Source: Embiotoca jacksoni
Lineage: Eukaryota > Chordata > Actinopteri > Embiotocidae
Assembly: GCA_022577435.1 (NCBI GenBank)
Contig: JAKOON010000003.1
Coordinates: forward strand, 7,623,001-7,687,000
DNA: 64,000 nucleotides
Direction: 5' to 3'
The position numbers and the translations under genes were made by a program. A model generated the notes under the pieces. It was not told the origin of the DNA, made no database searches, and saw nothing but the letters and a program-made list of their open reading frames with translations. Below are positions 48,223 through 60,735 of the stretch, piece by piece; the first letter of the stretch is position 1, and the number at the start of each line of letters is the position of its first letter.

Positions 48223-51200
48223 TTATCCAAGCAAAGAGATGATCATGACCACGCCCATGAACTGAGTAAATAGGATGAGTGGAGTGAAGAAGGACCACAC
48301 TGGCCACAATGCAATGTTAAAGCTGCAGAAGAAACATTGACAAGCACATCAGTAATGCTCAGCTTTTTTTTAAAAATATGAATGGCATGCAGGTGCCCCT
48401 ACATGTTGTTAAAGTCGCTGCACAGCAAGAATGTGAGAGAATAAATAGATGGTCCATCCTTAAATATTCTGCTCATATACTGCTAACAGAACAAGCATTT
48501 AGAAGTGGTGAGAAGCTTACAAACACACAAGTTTGCACATTCGAAGAAGCTCAACTTGGCACTCTTCATTGGGCAGCATCCAAATTTACAATCTGTTTGC
48601 ATTTGACAACTTCCCACTCTCCTCTAAACAGTGTCTCCATTCAGCCATGTAAACAAGACCAGTTCATATGAAAGCCGATTCATCATTTAAACAGGGCGGA
48701 TTAGTAGAGCACAGGACAAAGAAAGCTAAGTGGCCTGTTAATCAACGTAACCATTAAGACTAGGGAGGCTGTAGCTCAGTTGGTAGAGCTGGGTTGCACA
48801 CTAATCAGAAGGTTGGTGGTTCAATCCCCAGCTCCTCCTGTCCTAAGCTTAAGTGTCCTTGAGTAAGACACTGAACCCTAAAATTGCTCCTGATGTTGTA
48901 CCATCGGTGTGTTGTAAGTCGCTTTGGATAAAAGCGTCAGCTAAATGTAATGTAAAAGACTTGAGATGTAAGAGATCAAATATACAACAGGAATAATTCA
49001 TCAGTTCAGAAACTAACAAGGCAATTTTAATTTGCATTTTTTTTTTTAAGTGATAAAGCCATTAGCAGTCATGATTCCTGCCTTCAACTCATCATCAGCC
49101 ACAGACAATCCTATAGCCATATAATGAATAGTGGCAGCTATAATTTAGGTTAATATACACACCTATTTAGAGGTGACTCTTACCTGATCCGTCTGTCATG
49201 ATCTTCACTGATACACAAAGAATGGATGGAGTGTAAATAATACATCTTTTTAAGCTAAAGAGTTTGGCTGGTGCAATATATCAGACCAGCAAATATTCTT
49301 TATACTGTACATTGTCAATGACAAGTCAAGTATTTACATCTTATTTATGCCTGAGATAAACAAAGTAAAAGCATGAGGCAATTTAGTGTGAGCGATCTTT
49401 GTAAGAACATAAGAAAAACATATATTTCACAAATTTTTAAGTGAGTTTTAAACATTACATGGCCTTTGTTTAGGTATTGCTAATTACATATTAAAGTGAG
49501 AGAGATGTAAATCAGCTGCAGCCTGTACTCGTCCATGGGGTTCTTAAAAGACACTTATTAAGGCAATCTAACCTGGGTGAGGTACAATTGAGCTTTAAAA
49601 TAGTTTTTTTCCAGGACTGATTATCAGTGACCATTTTTGTGTCAGACCTCTATGAATGGTATGTATTAACATCTGGTAACAGGGAATCTGTCACTCAAAA
49701 CAAAATGCTATTATTGACAGATTATTTGTGAATCATACTTCACCGTTGCAGACAGTTTCATTCTCTGCGTGGAAGACAGAATTAGATTCTCCCATAGAAA
49801 AGCTCAAGGAGGGGGCTGGGCATTGGTAAAGAGGCGGAGCAGTAAACCAGGTGCACCTCTTCAAGCAGTTAGTACTCACTTTTCTCTTGTAAAATTGAAT
49901 TTGCTAGGTCAAAACCTTGTATGTGTCTGGACCGTGTATAAAACACTGGAAGGCTTTTGATCAGAAACTAATGCAGGAAGTCTCAGTAATCGGCCAATCA
50001 ATGGTGTAACTTTGTTACTCAGTCACTTAATCAGTGACGGACATTTGTGTTTAAACGGCTGAACCTGCAGTCCAGTCAGAAATGCAGTTTGAAAACATGT
50101 CTGCTAAAAGAAAATCTTATTTTGGCACCTCTTGGCCAAGTTATTTTTTTTCCTTCAGAGTGTGGTATTAGCATTTTTTGCCCCTTATGGCTGCAGGGAT
50201 GTTTATTATTATGCTAGAATATGGACAGAAGCAATAAGAGACTTGAAAAAGCTTTCAGCCTCTGTTGAATGAAAACCTTTATTGCCTTTTATTAAAGAAG
50301 GGCTCTGGAAAGTTTGCTGATTGATGTCTCCTTTTTCTGCAAGTGTGTTTGTGCTACAGCCATACATAAAAAGTTCAGGCATTTTCAGTGGTTAGCCCAT
50401 AAAAACTGAAAGTCAGTAGCATGATCAAGAAAATAGACAGGATTGTAATGCTTAGTGCAATATTGGCATGCAGTAGTGGGATGTTTCGGGCAACTTCAGC
50501 GACAACTACATTACTTTCGAAAAATCAACCTCTCATCTCTCTTTTCCTTTCCCCCACAAAAATTAAGTAGAGTTTATTGGACATTTACTTGGACATCAGA
50601 AAATGCTGTTGGTGGGACATTGAGAAAGACTACATTCACTAACTATTCACAGAAAGACAGATGTATCAGAGATACAGAAATCTACTTCTACACTTTATTT
50701 GATGAAAACAGTGTTGTAGTTTATATGTAATTACATACTATAGGGATAGTCAATTTGTTTATTTCTGTTTTACCTGCATGATGCAGCAATGAAGGCTGCA
50801 GTGGTGATGGGAGGGATGGCAGGGTACTCTAGGTCATAGTGTTCGATGCCTCTGAACCACTCCAGGTACACGATGCAAAACATGGCCAGAGACAAACAGA
50901 TCCCCAGTAGTATCAGACCGACATTGAACCACCAACTGCAAATAAAAAAAATATTTAAAAAATAAAATGGGGGGGGGGGGGAGTTATATGAGGTACATTA
51001 ATACCACAGCTAAAGGCAGTCTATTCAAATACACATCATGCTATCAGCAAAGTTACTAGTAATGCCACTGAAAATGAAAACACCATTTTGTGTGTCTGTG
51101 TGTGTACGGTGACCAAGCATCTTTCGTGGCAACAACGCTTTCCAAGAATAGTGTTTATTGTTTATAAGTTATTTACAGGGAATATATTGATGTCTCTTTA

Positions 51201-53555
51201 CTGGACAGATCATAGCAATCTAATACTTCTACGATGTTTTCCCAACTTTATCGCATATCTCACAGTAGCCATGCCCTAAATCTGAATCAATTTGCTACAT
51301 ATTGCTCTTGATTTGCTTCTGTCTGTTTATAACATAGGAAATAGAGAATGTGTGAACAAGAGTGTGTCTCTGACCCAGTTCACACCCAGCACTAACATGC
51401 ATCTCAGGAGATCCGATCACAAGTGGGCAGCTCTAAGTACATCAGTTAACACCTGTCATTTAACGCCACCCCCACATAAATATCCGGTAACCACTTGTGA
51501 TCAGATCTCCATTCTCTGGTCTGTATGCAAAATAAACACACACATCTCAATGCATCTCGGGTGCATTCACACGTGTACTTAAAGAATGGATCACCCAAGA
51601 CGCATTTTAATGCCAGGTGTGAACAGTACCTCCTTCAAAGCTCATTCACCTTTTGATATCATCATTTTCCATAATGTTGCGGAGGAAATCCACGTAGTAG
51701 GTCACTACTATAGATGCCACGATCCAGAAAATGGAGTGTTTATTAATGGGAGGGAGTGGTTTGGCATCTTTTCCCTCCTGACCTGAAAGATAATAGAAAA
51801 GTAAGAGTTTCAACTCGTGTCAAATTCAAAGGTCCACATTTACATGTTTCCAGTGTTTTATTTGCAGTCTTGATATCCATGACAAGATTATTTTGAGGCT
51901 TTAAATACTAAAAATCATTTTAACAGTTTTTCACCTCCTCTCTAAAGCTTCTTTCTGAAGCTCTACCAAGAACAGGCTCTTTGGTGGCTGTCTTTGAGGT
52001 GCAGTGATATTAATGACCCTCTCTCATAATTGGCTAAATCTTTTCTGAGTGACGCACGCCCAGGCCAATCACAGGTTTTCTTCGGTTTTGTAGCTTGCTA
52101 GCTCCACGACAGAACGACTGCTTGGTGTTTTCTTCCTGATAGATTGGACAGTGGGTCTTGCTGAGGGCGGACATATGACATGAGCATAAGTTTTGTGACA
52201 TCACAAACACACAGAAGTCCAAACAGCACAGTTGCTGAAAATGGGCTGTTAGCATTTCCCTGTGGTTTTAACAATTTCACAGAATTGATTTTGCATTTGG
52301 ACCTGCTATATTATCAGAAAAGACAAGGTAACCTGAATTGATGCTATATACGGGAATTTACTGAAAATTAAACTTAATAATCCTTGACAATTCAAAGATT
52401 TGACGACAGTTACAGTATTTTACCATTAATTATATGCTCAGACATTTGGCAAAACTAGTAAGGTTCAGCACTTAACACACAGTAAATGAAAACTCAGAAA
52501 GGGTATGGTATAGAATTTTCTACCAAATATGAGATTTGTCTTGCCTTAACAGAATGTGCTAAATCGCTGCCTTTCAGATTTAAGCAGCTTTTGAGGAGAA
52601 ACTGATAGGTTTCTTTGAGATAATCTTGCTTCTCAGGGAGCTATTAATCGCTATAATTTACTGGCTGATTAAACGTATCAGAACCTGTAGTTGGCTGCTG
52701 AAGTGGTTCAGCATGCTGGTCTACTCTGTGCAGAGTTCACGATGAACTCGACGCCCTGGACAAGTAGCTGGCATACATCTTTAACCTGATGGTACTTGTT
52801 TTTTTTATAGGGCATTGACAACACAACAATAAATCATCTTGACAGAAGGCCCACTGATAGTATGCATGTATGTGATTGATAAAAAATAAAAAATAATAAA
52901 AAAAAGCTCTACAAATGTTTGGTTGTATTACAGTTATCAGTTTACACTGGCAGAGACATGTCTTGGACTGGCAGCAGTCTCGGAGTAGGGTTTCCCTGTA
53001 TTATGTTGCTGAGCTGACACAGCGTTTGTTCACAGTCAAAACAATCAAGAATTGCTGGGTTTCTGCCAGTGAGGGCCTCGAAGTTGGACAATTGTCCACT
53101 GTACAATCTCTACAACTGTGCCTACAACACAGCATTAGATTAAACCTGATGTAGTCCCAATTACCGCGCGTTCTGCTACATTTTAAAAGGCTCAGCGATT
53201 CATCAGCTGTCGCTTTGTGGAGGAAAAGTTGTTGAAAAACTAGATAGCAAGTGTACAAAAGTTAGCTGCTTTGATAACAATAATGTTTGCTCGGGTTAGC
53301 AGCATTCGTGGTGTTAAACGAGTACAGCTTGTTGTTATTCAACACGTACAGGGACGCACTACAGCAGACCTTTGTTTATGACGTCCAGTTTTAATGTTTT
53401 TGTCAGAAAACCTCGAATAAAATTGGCTAATGAAGCATTTTTTTTTTAAGCTTACTCTTTTTATCTTCGTCAGCCGACGTCGTTGTTTGCATAAGTAACT
53501 CCGCATCTCTCTTAAACCGATTCCGCAACGTTGCAAGCTCACTGTCGTTAAGCAT
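48223..53555 (-). CDS. tmem128: Transmembrane protein 128, 4 coding exons
   Basis: Coding exons in transcript order are 53555-53456, 51782-51650, 50935-50774 and 48322-48223. Phases join cleanly, giving 164 aa plus stop; the human protein is 165 aa. Exon 1 gives a polar N-terminus starting MLNDSELATL. Exon 2 has INKHSIFWIVASIVVTYYVD (TM1). Exon 3 has a helix ending AMFCIVYLEWFRGIEHYD and then PAIPPITTAAFIAAS. Exon 4 has FNIALWPVWSFFTPLILFTQ and ends IISLLG. This is the four-helix TMEM128 family, a small conserved membrane protein of poorly known role. The exons are small and were found from protein continuity and splice sites. Other copies or isoforms are not excluded. Confidence 0.95.
48763..48955 (+). 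repeat. tRNA-derived SINE
   Basis: The 5' part resembles a tRNA (TAGCTCAGTTGGTAGAGC as box A, GGTGGTTCAATCCCC as box B). It is followed by CAGCTCCTCCTGTCC and a tail ending AAAAGCGTCAGCTAAATGTA. It lies in the last intron of tmem128, antisense to the gene. The tail is shared with 46052-46173. Confidence 0.88.
50969..50981. repeat. G13 homopolymer near the tmem128 exon 3 acceptor
   Basis: Read on the gene strand it is a run of 13 C that begins about 33 bases upstream of the exon 3 acceptor at 50936. Confidence 0.95.
51378..51624. mobile_element. MITE, 247 bp, with terminal inverted repeats
   Basis: The left end GTTCACACCCAGCACTAACA and the reverse complement of the right end (GTTCACACCTGGCATTAAAA) match over roughly 38 bp with a few changes. 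They continue through ATGC-TCT-GG-GATCC. There is no coding capacity. It lies in tmem128 intron 2. The superfamily is not assigned because the target duplication is unclear. Confidence 0.75.
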
Positions 53556-55752
53556 TGTTGATTTGACCATAAACTACATTAGCTCTAAAAGCTAACCGGT
53601 CATTAGAAGGCACTTCCTCGTCGACACCGAGTCGCTTTTTTATGACGCGTTTGAAACAAGACAATTGTAGTTTTTCTTTTAGAAATGACCGAGTTCAACA
53701 AATCCCAAGTAATTACAAAATAAAGAAATAATACATTAATAAAAAAGTAATCAATGACCATATTTCAACCTTTAACTTAAAAGTTATCAAAACATATTGA
53801 CTTATAAAAGAACACAAGTAAAATATTAAAACACAATGTAATTTACCATGTCATTTTCAAGTGCCGTCATCATTTCAAAGGTTAGTTTGAAATAATCCCA
53901 ATCTTTTTACTTCCTTAATAAGAATATCCCCTAGCCCGTTCTTTTTTGTTTTTTGTTTTTGTTTTACAAAATGAACAAAAACACAGCAAAACAGTGACAT
54001 TTTTGGTAGTTAATAATGTGAATGAATATCAAACAAAATCTAAACCAGACTCCAAACTTAGCTGAACTAACACTAACATTTAATTTTGAATTAAGTATTG
54101 CTAATAAGCTTGTTTACTAGTGCAGAATATTACATTGCATACTTTTTGTCCATCTTGTTTTTTTTTATTGTATTTTTGTTGTCTGTGCAAATAAATAGAC
54201 TAAACTGAAGTGTGATGGCCACAATGTTTTTCTCCATATAAAACCCAGCTGAGAGCAATTCATTTAGGAGCAAACTCAAGAACTTCTAAAGCGTGTCTTG
54301 TGTACATCCTCTTTAAAGACCATCCTAACAAAAAGAGTATCAACCTCACTGGACCATCTGGATGAAAAGGGTAACTGAGAATATTTGCATAAAAAAAGTC
54401 TGACAGGGTGCATTTGCTGCCATAACGTTGTTAGCAGAATGCATAGTAGCTGCCTTTATTCCAAAGCTCATCTTGAGTGTATACCTTTACATAGCGCTGG
54501 CAAGAATCTGACACTGCTGATACCGTTGTCCTACTTCTGAACTCGCTGAATTAAAAACTTTCAAAGACCCAAAGACAGGGCATGTACGGCAAAAAAAGGT
54601 GAATACTTTATGGTTGATTGCTACCACTTATTCTTATTGAGGAAAACAGGTAAAGTTGCCCACTTTTGCCAATTTACCTGTATCTGCTAGATCATCATTG
54701 TGATTCAACACGTACAGGGTGCAGTGCTAAAGAAGAGTCCTGCAACAAAGCTTATGATTATGAAGGTTATAATATCCAGCTTTTGTTGAAAAGATGTTTT
54801 TTCAGAGCCTATAATTTGTAGTTCTGTTGGCGTGAAGCCTTACAAAAGTTTTACTGCTGAATGTCTTATTTATAGGGTAAATTTATCCCTTCATGTAGTC
54901 AAGGTGTCATGTAGAGACAACTTAAGGTGAGATATATTGCTTCCATAACACTCCCTGCTCTTGAGCAAATGCACCTGACTATAATGCTACGTCATGCTCT
55001 GAGACGGCAACCTCATGTTTTTCATACCTTTCTATCACACAAGCACACAATGATGCACAATGCTTTGTGTGTAATGACAATGTTTAAGTGAGACTGTGTA
55101 ACTTGTGTTGAACACAGCGGCCGTGTAACAATCATGCCAGAATAGTTGACCTTAGAACAAATAAGAAGGAATATTGACTAATAGTTACACAATATCAGTC
55201 TATCAGCTTTACCTCATATTAACAGACTAAGGGCCATAACAATTAGCAAGGCTTTAAGAGGGGGAAAAAAAACTGAGTGTATATTCATTTACAAGGCTGC
55301 ATTTCATTAATTAGGAACTAAACTTCCCAATCATAAGACAAATAATGTGTTAGGTGTCTTATTTTAATACCCAAAGTAACTTGAAAATTATATCTTTTGA
55401 ATAACTACAGCTGTCATCAAAGACCAATGCAAAACATACTATCCACACAATCCTGGAATATATATATGGGAAAAATAAAATATTGATTTGAATTGTTTTG
55501 CAGCAATTATCGCAGGATTAGTTTCAGTAACCTGTGAGGTCTGGATTAAAACAAAAGACTTAAGCACTACGGAGTCCCAGTTGGACTAGAAAACATCAGT
55601 TTAATACTAGCAAACTTGAGTAACGGCTTGACTAAAACCCAAAGATGCAATATACAATTACAGGTAAGTAGCGTGATGAATGAGCAGCAGTGTTAAACCT
55701 GCTGGGATTAGCAGAGCTTCATAAAGCTGGGCAGATTTCCTCCTGTAGCATC

Positions 55753-55795
<43 letters not shown>

Positions 55796-56349
55796 TACAG
55801 GGTAAAGAGACTGCTCATTCTAGCCGTGGAAATCAGACAGCATTAAAACTTCACCTGAGGCTGACACCAAGCGTCTTGCTTCTATGGAGCTTCTGTGTCC
55901 CGGGCCAAGTGAACCCCGTTCGGGGTGCCGAGGAATGTGCATTAGCGTCGTCCCGTGTGAGAGTCAAATTCACCTCAGGTGCACCTCTACGGTTTCCCTT
56001 CCCCCACTCCAACATCCAATCCCACAGATAAGGTGCCATTTCCCAGCCTTACCGTAAGCTTGGAATGTGTAACAGAGGAGCCATCTATCACAATTGTCAT
56101 TTTATACATTTAAACAACACTGGCACGTTCGAAAGTAATTTGTAAAAGTCATGCTACAAGGCCCACTGCAACCCGTAACACTACTGAACAGGGACAGGAC
56201 ACACAATGCCGGCAGACAATCATTTAATCTTTAAGATTATGTCATCTGTATAAAAACATCCAGAGGAGAATGCAACATACAACAATGGATTTTACATCTT
56301 AAAAGTTTACTAACATGCATTAAGTGCCAAAAGAGTGTGATAAGCATGT
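53556..56349. other. tmem128-lyar spacer
   Basis: It should contain the tmem128 promoter (near 53.56 kb) and the lyar 3' untranslated region (near 56.3 kb). A GT microsatellite is at 55754-55792. The open frame over the microsatellite is an artefact. Confidence 0.45.
55754..55792. repeat. (GT)n microsatellite
   Basis: About 39 bp of uninterrupted GT dinucleotides. Confidence 0.97.
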
Positions 56350-59300
56350 CTACTTTACAAGTTTGACTCTTTCTTTCAAAACTCTAAACTTGGGATTCTT
56401 GTTGACCTTCTTGTTGAAGAGCACTAGCACCTCCTCCTCTGATCTAAAATTCCTTTCACCAGTGAAAGAGTAGTAGGCTGCCAAAACCTGCAAAAGATAG
56501 ATAAGTCCTTAGCATCCTATTAAACCACAGACGAGTCTTATTTTGAACAACATGCAGGGTTTAGAAATTAAATGAAAACACTCTGTTACCCACCTTTTTC
56601 CTGAGTTTCTTCAGTGGCAGTTCCTGGTCAGCTGATGCTCTCAGTACTGCTGTGATGTTTCCCTTCCAGTTAAATTTGCCTGTAAAGGTGTTTAGAAACA
56701 TGAATAAGCTTTCAGTATGGAAAATAGAGAATAATTTCCTCAATGTCAACAACAGCAGCAACACTGACCTCTGCTGGCTTTATCATTAATCTACAAAAGG
56801 TACATCTGTCTAATGTTACCTTTAGAAACGGCTTGATCCTCAGTCTCCTCCGATATAAGAGTATCAGCGGCCTCCGTTTCATCAACTGGGGGGGGGGGGG
56901 GGGGGCGCAGTGATAGTCAGAATAGTAAAGTAAATCCTGAAATACATACTTCAAAACTTTTTAAAACAAGATGTGTGAAAAATGAAGACACTGGATTTGA
57001 ATTATGCTTTCAAATGCATGACCAGGACTGCACAATGCACACAGGGGGATGTTTTAATATTTAAACATTTCCCCCAAAGTCTTTTTTACCTACATTTGGT
57101 AACTCTGTAAATGTGCATTTATAAGTTACACTACTCTTAAACACAAACTGACTTACTCTTTGCTTTCTTGATGGATGTCTCACTTTCAGCACCGTGCCCG
57201 TTCTGCTCGTCATCTTGGTCTTCATCGCCCTGCTTCCTCTTCCTGTCCTTTTTTTTCTTTCTGCCGGCCTGCTCTTCCTCTGGCTCCTGTGGGACTGCTT
57301 TTTCAGCACCTTTCTTAGCCTTCCCATTCTTTTGCTGACGGGCCTCTTTACGCTCCCGTTTGTTCAGCTTCTTCTTCTCGACGTTTGCTTGGCCATTCTG
57401 ATCTCCATGGCCGTTGGTGTCCACTTGGACTTCAGCCACTGTCTGTTCTTTTGTTGGCTGGCTGCCCTCCGGAGCCTGTCAGATGTTTGGTGGAAAACGA
57501 AAGTCGTTCAAGAAATTGGAAACAATTATTTTCTTTCATTTGTGAAATTTATTACAACCACACAGCAGAAGAAAATCCATTCAAAGGAGAATACTGCTGC
57601 CGTGTTTCTTTTCATCTCTTGGCAACATTTGCATTTACAAACAACAAAATGAATCCAATATTAGAACATCAGGATATATTATTATCTGGTTAAGATAAAG
57701 TTTTGGTAGCATGTTGCTAACACCTCTGGAAATCACTTCTTTTGAATTTCATTCTTTTGAATTAAACTACACTTAATAAAACTGGTTTTGTACTTTATCT
57801 GCTCTATGATAGCAGATTCATGTTTACAAGAAACAGTCAAAAATAAAACAAGAGTAACTTGTAAGCAGAGCAACTTACATTGTCAGCTGTAGCAAGTATG
57901 TCCCACACTTCATCGTGAAGGCTGGTGTTGGCTATTTTAAGACTGTTTCTCATCCAGTTCTGTTGAAAATAAGACAAAAGGTTATTAGTTTGTTCATACA
58001 AGTCTCCTGTTCTACACAAATTACACACATGTTTCCCTTCAGCCACCAAAAACTCCTACTAGGAGGATGCAACTGACTACTAGATGGTCTGAGGGACAGA
58101 ATTTGCATTACAGTTTTAAATAGTACGGACCTGAAACTTGGCCTTCTTTCTCGGCACGTTGTCATAGGCACTGACTTGTCCGAGGACGTCTTTCAGCTTT
58201 GCACTGACTCCAGGTTTATTCATGGCTTCATGGACTCTCTTCAGAAAAAGAAATGATTCGAAAAATTAAAAGAAAACACTTTCCAGACACATAGAAAACG
58301 TGAACAGAGATGGGTGTTGTTTCTCTGTTTTACCTGGATCCACTGCTGCTGTTTCACATCTCCTTTGTTTGCCTTAGCTTCGTAGCCTTTGCCTCCGTAC
58401 TTCTGATCTTCACTGATACATTTAATGTGGTTTTTGTAATCATTGCCCCTGTGAAACACACAGACAAAAATTTTGCACATGCAAGTAATGTTAGCCCTGC
58501 ATGTTTGGAGGCCAAGCGGTCACATCAAGCTAGACTGGATGAACAGAGAAGGAGAACACATAGTCTGGCCTGCAAGGGTATGGCTGCTTAGTGATAAATC
58601 AACATACGGTGTATATCGCTAAGATACTCGAAGACATCTGAACCAAAGAAAAGGATGGAAGCATGTAGAAGTGTGGCATCCTGACTCATAGATGATCTTT
58701 GTGTGTAACCATGGCAACCAGACATTGTGACCGATGCCCTGTGTGCTCCAGTATGTGTTGGAAGTGACTGCAATGGACCTGCTAAAGAGAGACTTACATC
58801 AGCTAAAGTGACAACAAGCTTAAAAATGTCATCCTCAAAGCCAAAGAGACAGAAAGTTTTTTTTTTTTTTAATAGACAGTGCCATAGCAAATGGGCTGAC
58901 AGGTATCTATTTGCTTTTCTGGCTGCAACACTAACAAACCGATGTGTTTGTTGTGCAATGAACGCATTGCTTTTGTTAAAGAATACGATGTGAAAAGAAA
59001 CTACAAGTCAAATCACGGCTTGTTCTCTGTCAGTTTTCCTGCGGGGAAGTACAGAGACCGCTAACATCTTTTCATCAACTTACAATCAAAGTGAGTCTAG
59101 CTTTTCTAATGTGAAGGGCATGTTGTTCCCATGACAAGTTCCATGAAAGTCTCAGGGTTGCCCTGATTACTTTGGGGACTTGGGGAACTATGTTGAAATA
59201 GTTTGTGATGATTCAAACAGGCTTCCTTTTTGTTAGTTTGGATATTGCTTCACTGTTTTCATCTTCAACAAATATACATGGATCTGCTATAAGCACCTTA

Positions 59301-59672
59301 TTTCTACTTGGAATTGTTTTAAATATGTCATAAACAGTCCTATACTATATTACTCTGAAAATTGATAGCAATGTGAAATAGAAGCACGTGATTAGTTTAT
59401 TCCACGTGATAATACATATGTTTAATGTTAAGGGTTTTTTGTAGCCATTAATTGAATAAATATTTTGTGTGGCCTTTGAGCACCCAGCGGTCTTCTGTCC
59501 GGCCATGTTGCTGTTGAGTTTAAATCGGGAAACACTCCGTGATTACTTACCAGAAGTCCTTTCCACAGTCGATGCAGGACAGGACCTGACACCCCCGGCA
59601 CATGTTCACGTGTTTATCAACCTGAGCCTTCTTCAGGGATTCACCGCACGCGTTGCAGGTGAAAAACACCAT
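56350..59672 (-). CDS. lyar: LYAR cell growth-regulating nucleolar protein, 8 coding exons
   Basis: Coding exons in transcript order are 59672-59551, 58448-58334, 58238-58131, 57959-57879, 57475-57157, 56885-56820, 56679-56594 and 56487-56350. All phases agree, giving 344 aa (human about 379). LYAR acts in the nucleolus in ribosome biogenesis, rRNA transcription and cell growth. The N-terminus MVFFTCNACGESLKK...CRGCQVLSCIDCGKDFWG carries the two LYAR-type C2HC zinc fingers, followed by HIKCISEDQKYGGKGYEAK. Exons 3-4 hold VPRKKAKFQNWMRNSLKI. Exon 5 is a Lys/Glu-rich nucleolar-targeting region (KKKLNKRERKEARQ). Exons 7-8 form the conserved C-terminal domain (GKFNWKG, KKLRKKV, FNKKVNKNPKF, ending VKLVK). 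The acidic/basic middle is shorter than in mammals. The gene is head-to-head with zbtb49. Confidence 0.97.
56888..56905. repeat. G18 homopolymer at the lyar exon 6 acceptor
   Basis: On the gene strand this is C18, ending two bases before the exon 6 AG. It serves as the whole polypyrimidine tract. Confidence 0.95.
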
Positions 59673-60735
59673 TTTGAACCACTCCTCTGGTTCAAAGCGA
59701 TAAATGTAGCTCAACTGAATCGCTTTACACAATGTGTCGCTGAAACCAACGGTACCAACGTGTAAACCGAACTCGGTATAATCCTCGTGCGAAAGCTGTT
59801 ACAAGCTAACGTTAGCCAAAGAAGAGTAACTACTGCTATCCAAAAGTTAAAAAAAACAAAAAACGTTTCTAGAAAAGTATTTAGTTAGAAATACCAGATG
59901 ATCAGCAGACGTCAGCAGCTGAGTTATACTTGCTTTGTATCTTTGGCGCATTTGAAAACTAACACTCGCCTGCTCCGTTCCATTCCTATAAACTTTTCAA
60001 AACACACGTGACAACGCCAACACTTCGGAGCTACATTATTTATCTTCCGAGTGAAAGTGTAACAAAGGAACTGTTGTGTGGAGGGTGTAAACGACTCTCA
60101 TATAATGCTTTGTATAGTTAAGAAGTGAATTGTGGCTTTCAGTATTTATTCCAGTTACAATAACTCGACATGTTTCGGTATCTTACACTATTGTTGGTTC
60201 TAAATGTATTAATAACCATTCATTTAATCTGCTAAATGTTTAAGCGGCTCCAAATACGAGATGTACCAGGAAGTGATGTAATGTTGTGACTGTCGAAAAG
60301 TGACCCATCATCCAAATATAAGGTAGAAGCCTTTAAAGCAGGTTTGGACTTCTTTTTTTTTTAAGCCTGTTATCACTGAACCACGAATAATTAGGACTAA
60401 ATATTGGTTGTAAATGTCATATTTTGTGCAGCACTGCTGCATACCACGTAACTGCTGTGGTTGGTTAGCATAGCTTTGTGGTTAGCTTTACAGTTTTCGT
60501 CCAATTTTTGCATGGGTGGTCTCGTAGCACAAGCTCTTTGGATTCTGCGCAGTTGTTTAATTATATATATATTATGAATATTGTTATTTTAAAAATGTTG
60601 CCACCACTTGTTGGCTAGCTGTGCAGGGGTATGAACAATGAATCATGTTAGTCACTCGTTGGTTTTGACTTGTGTATCCTTGGCTCGCTTTTTGATGGAG
60701 GAGTTGGAGCTGAGAGGTCCAGCTGCTGAGTGACC
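59673..60735. promoter_or_regulatory. Divergent lyar/zbtb49 intergenic promoter region
   Basis: The start codons of lyar (minus) and zbtb49 (plus) lie 1063 bases apart. Both promoters and 5' untranslated regions must fall within or run through this interval unless upstream noncoding exons exist. No clear TATA box or strong CpG island was seen by eye. The assignment is by position. Confidence 0.5.

Noticed and set aside
48763..48840. tRNA-like sequence with good A and B boxes
   Set aside because: The stem pairing is poor and the tRNA-like part runs straight into a SINE tail shared with 46.05-46.17 kb, so it is a SINE head and not a tRNA gene.
49769..49960. 63-codon frame in a tmem128 intron
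   Set aside because: No recognisable motif and no splice context.
57194..57693. Long plus-strand frames opposite lyar exon 5
   Set aside because: They are the antisense shadow of the Lys/Glu-rich lyar exon.
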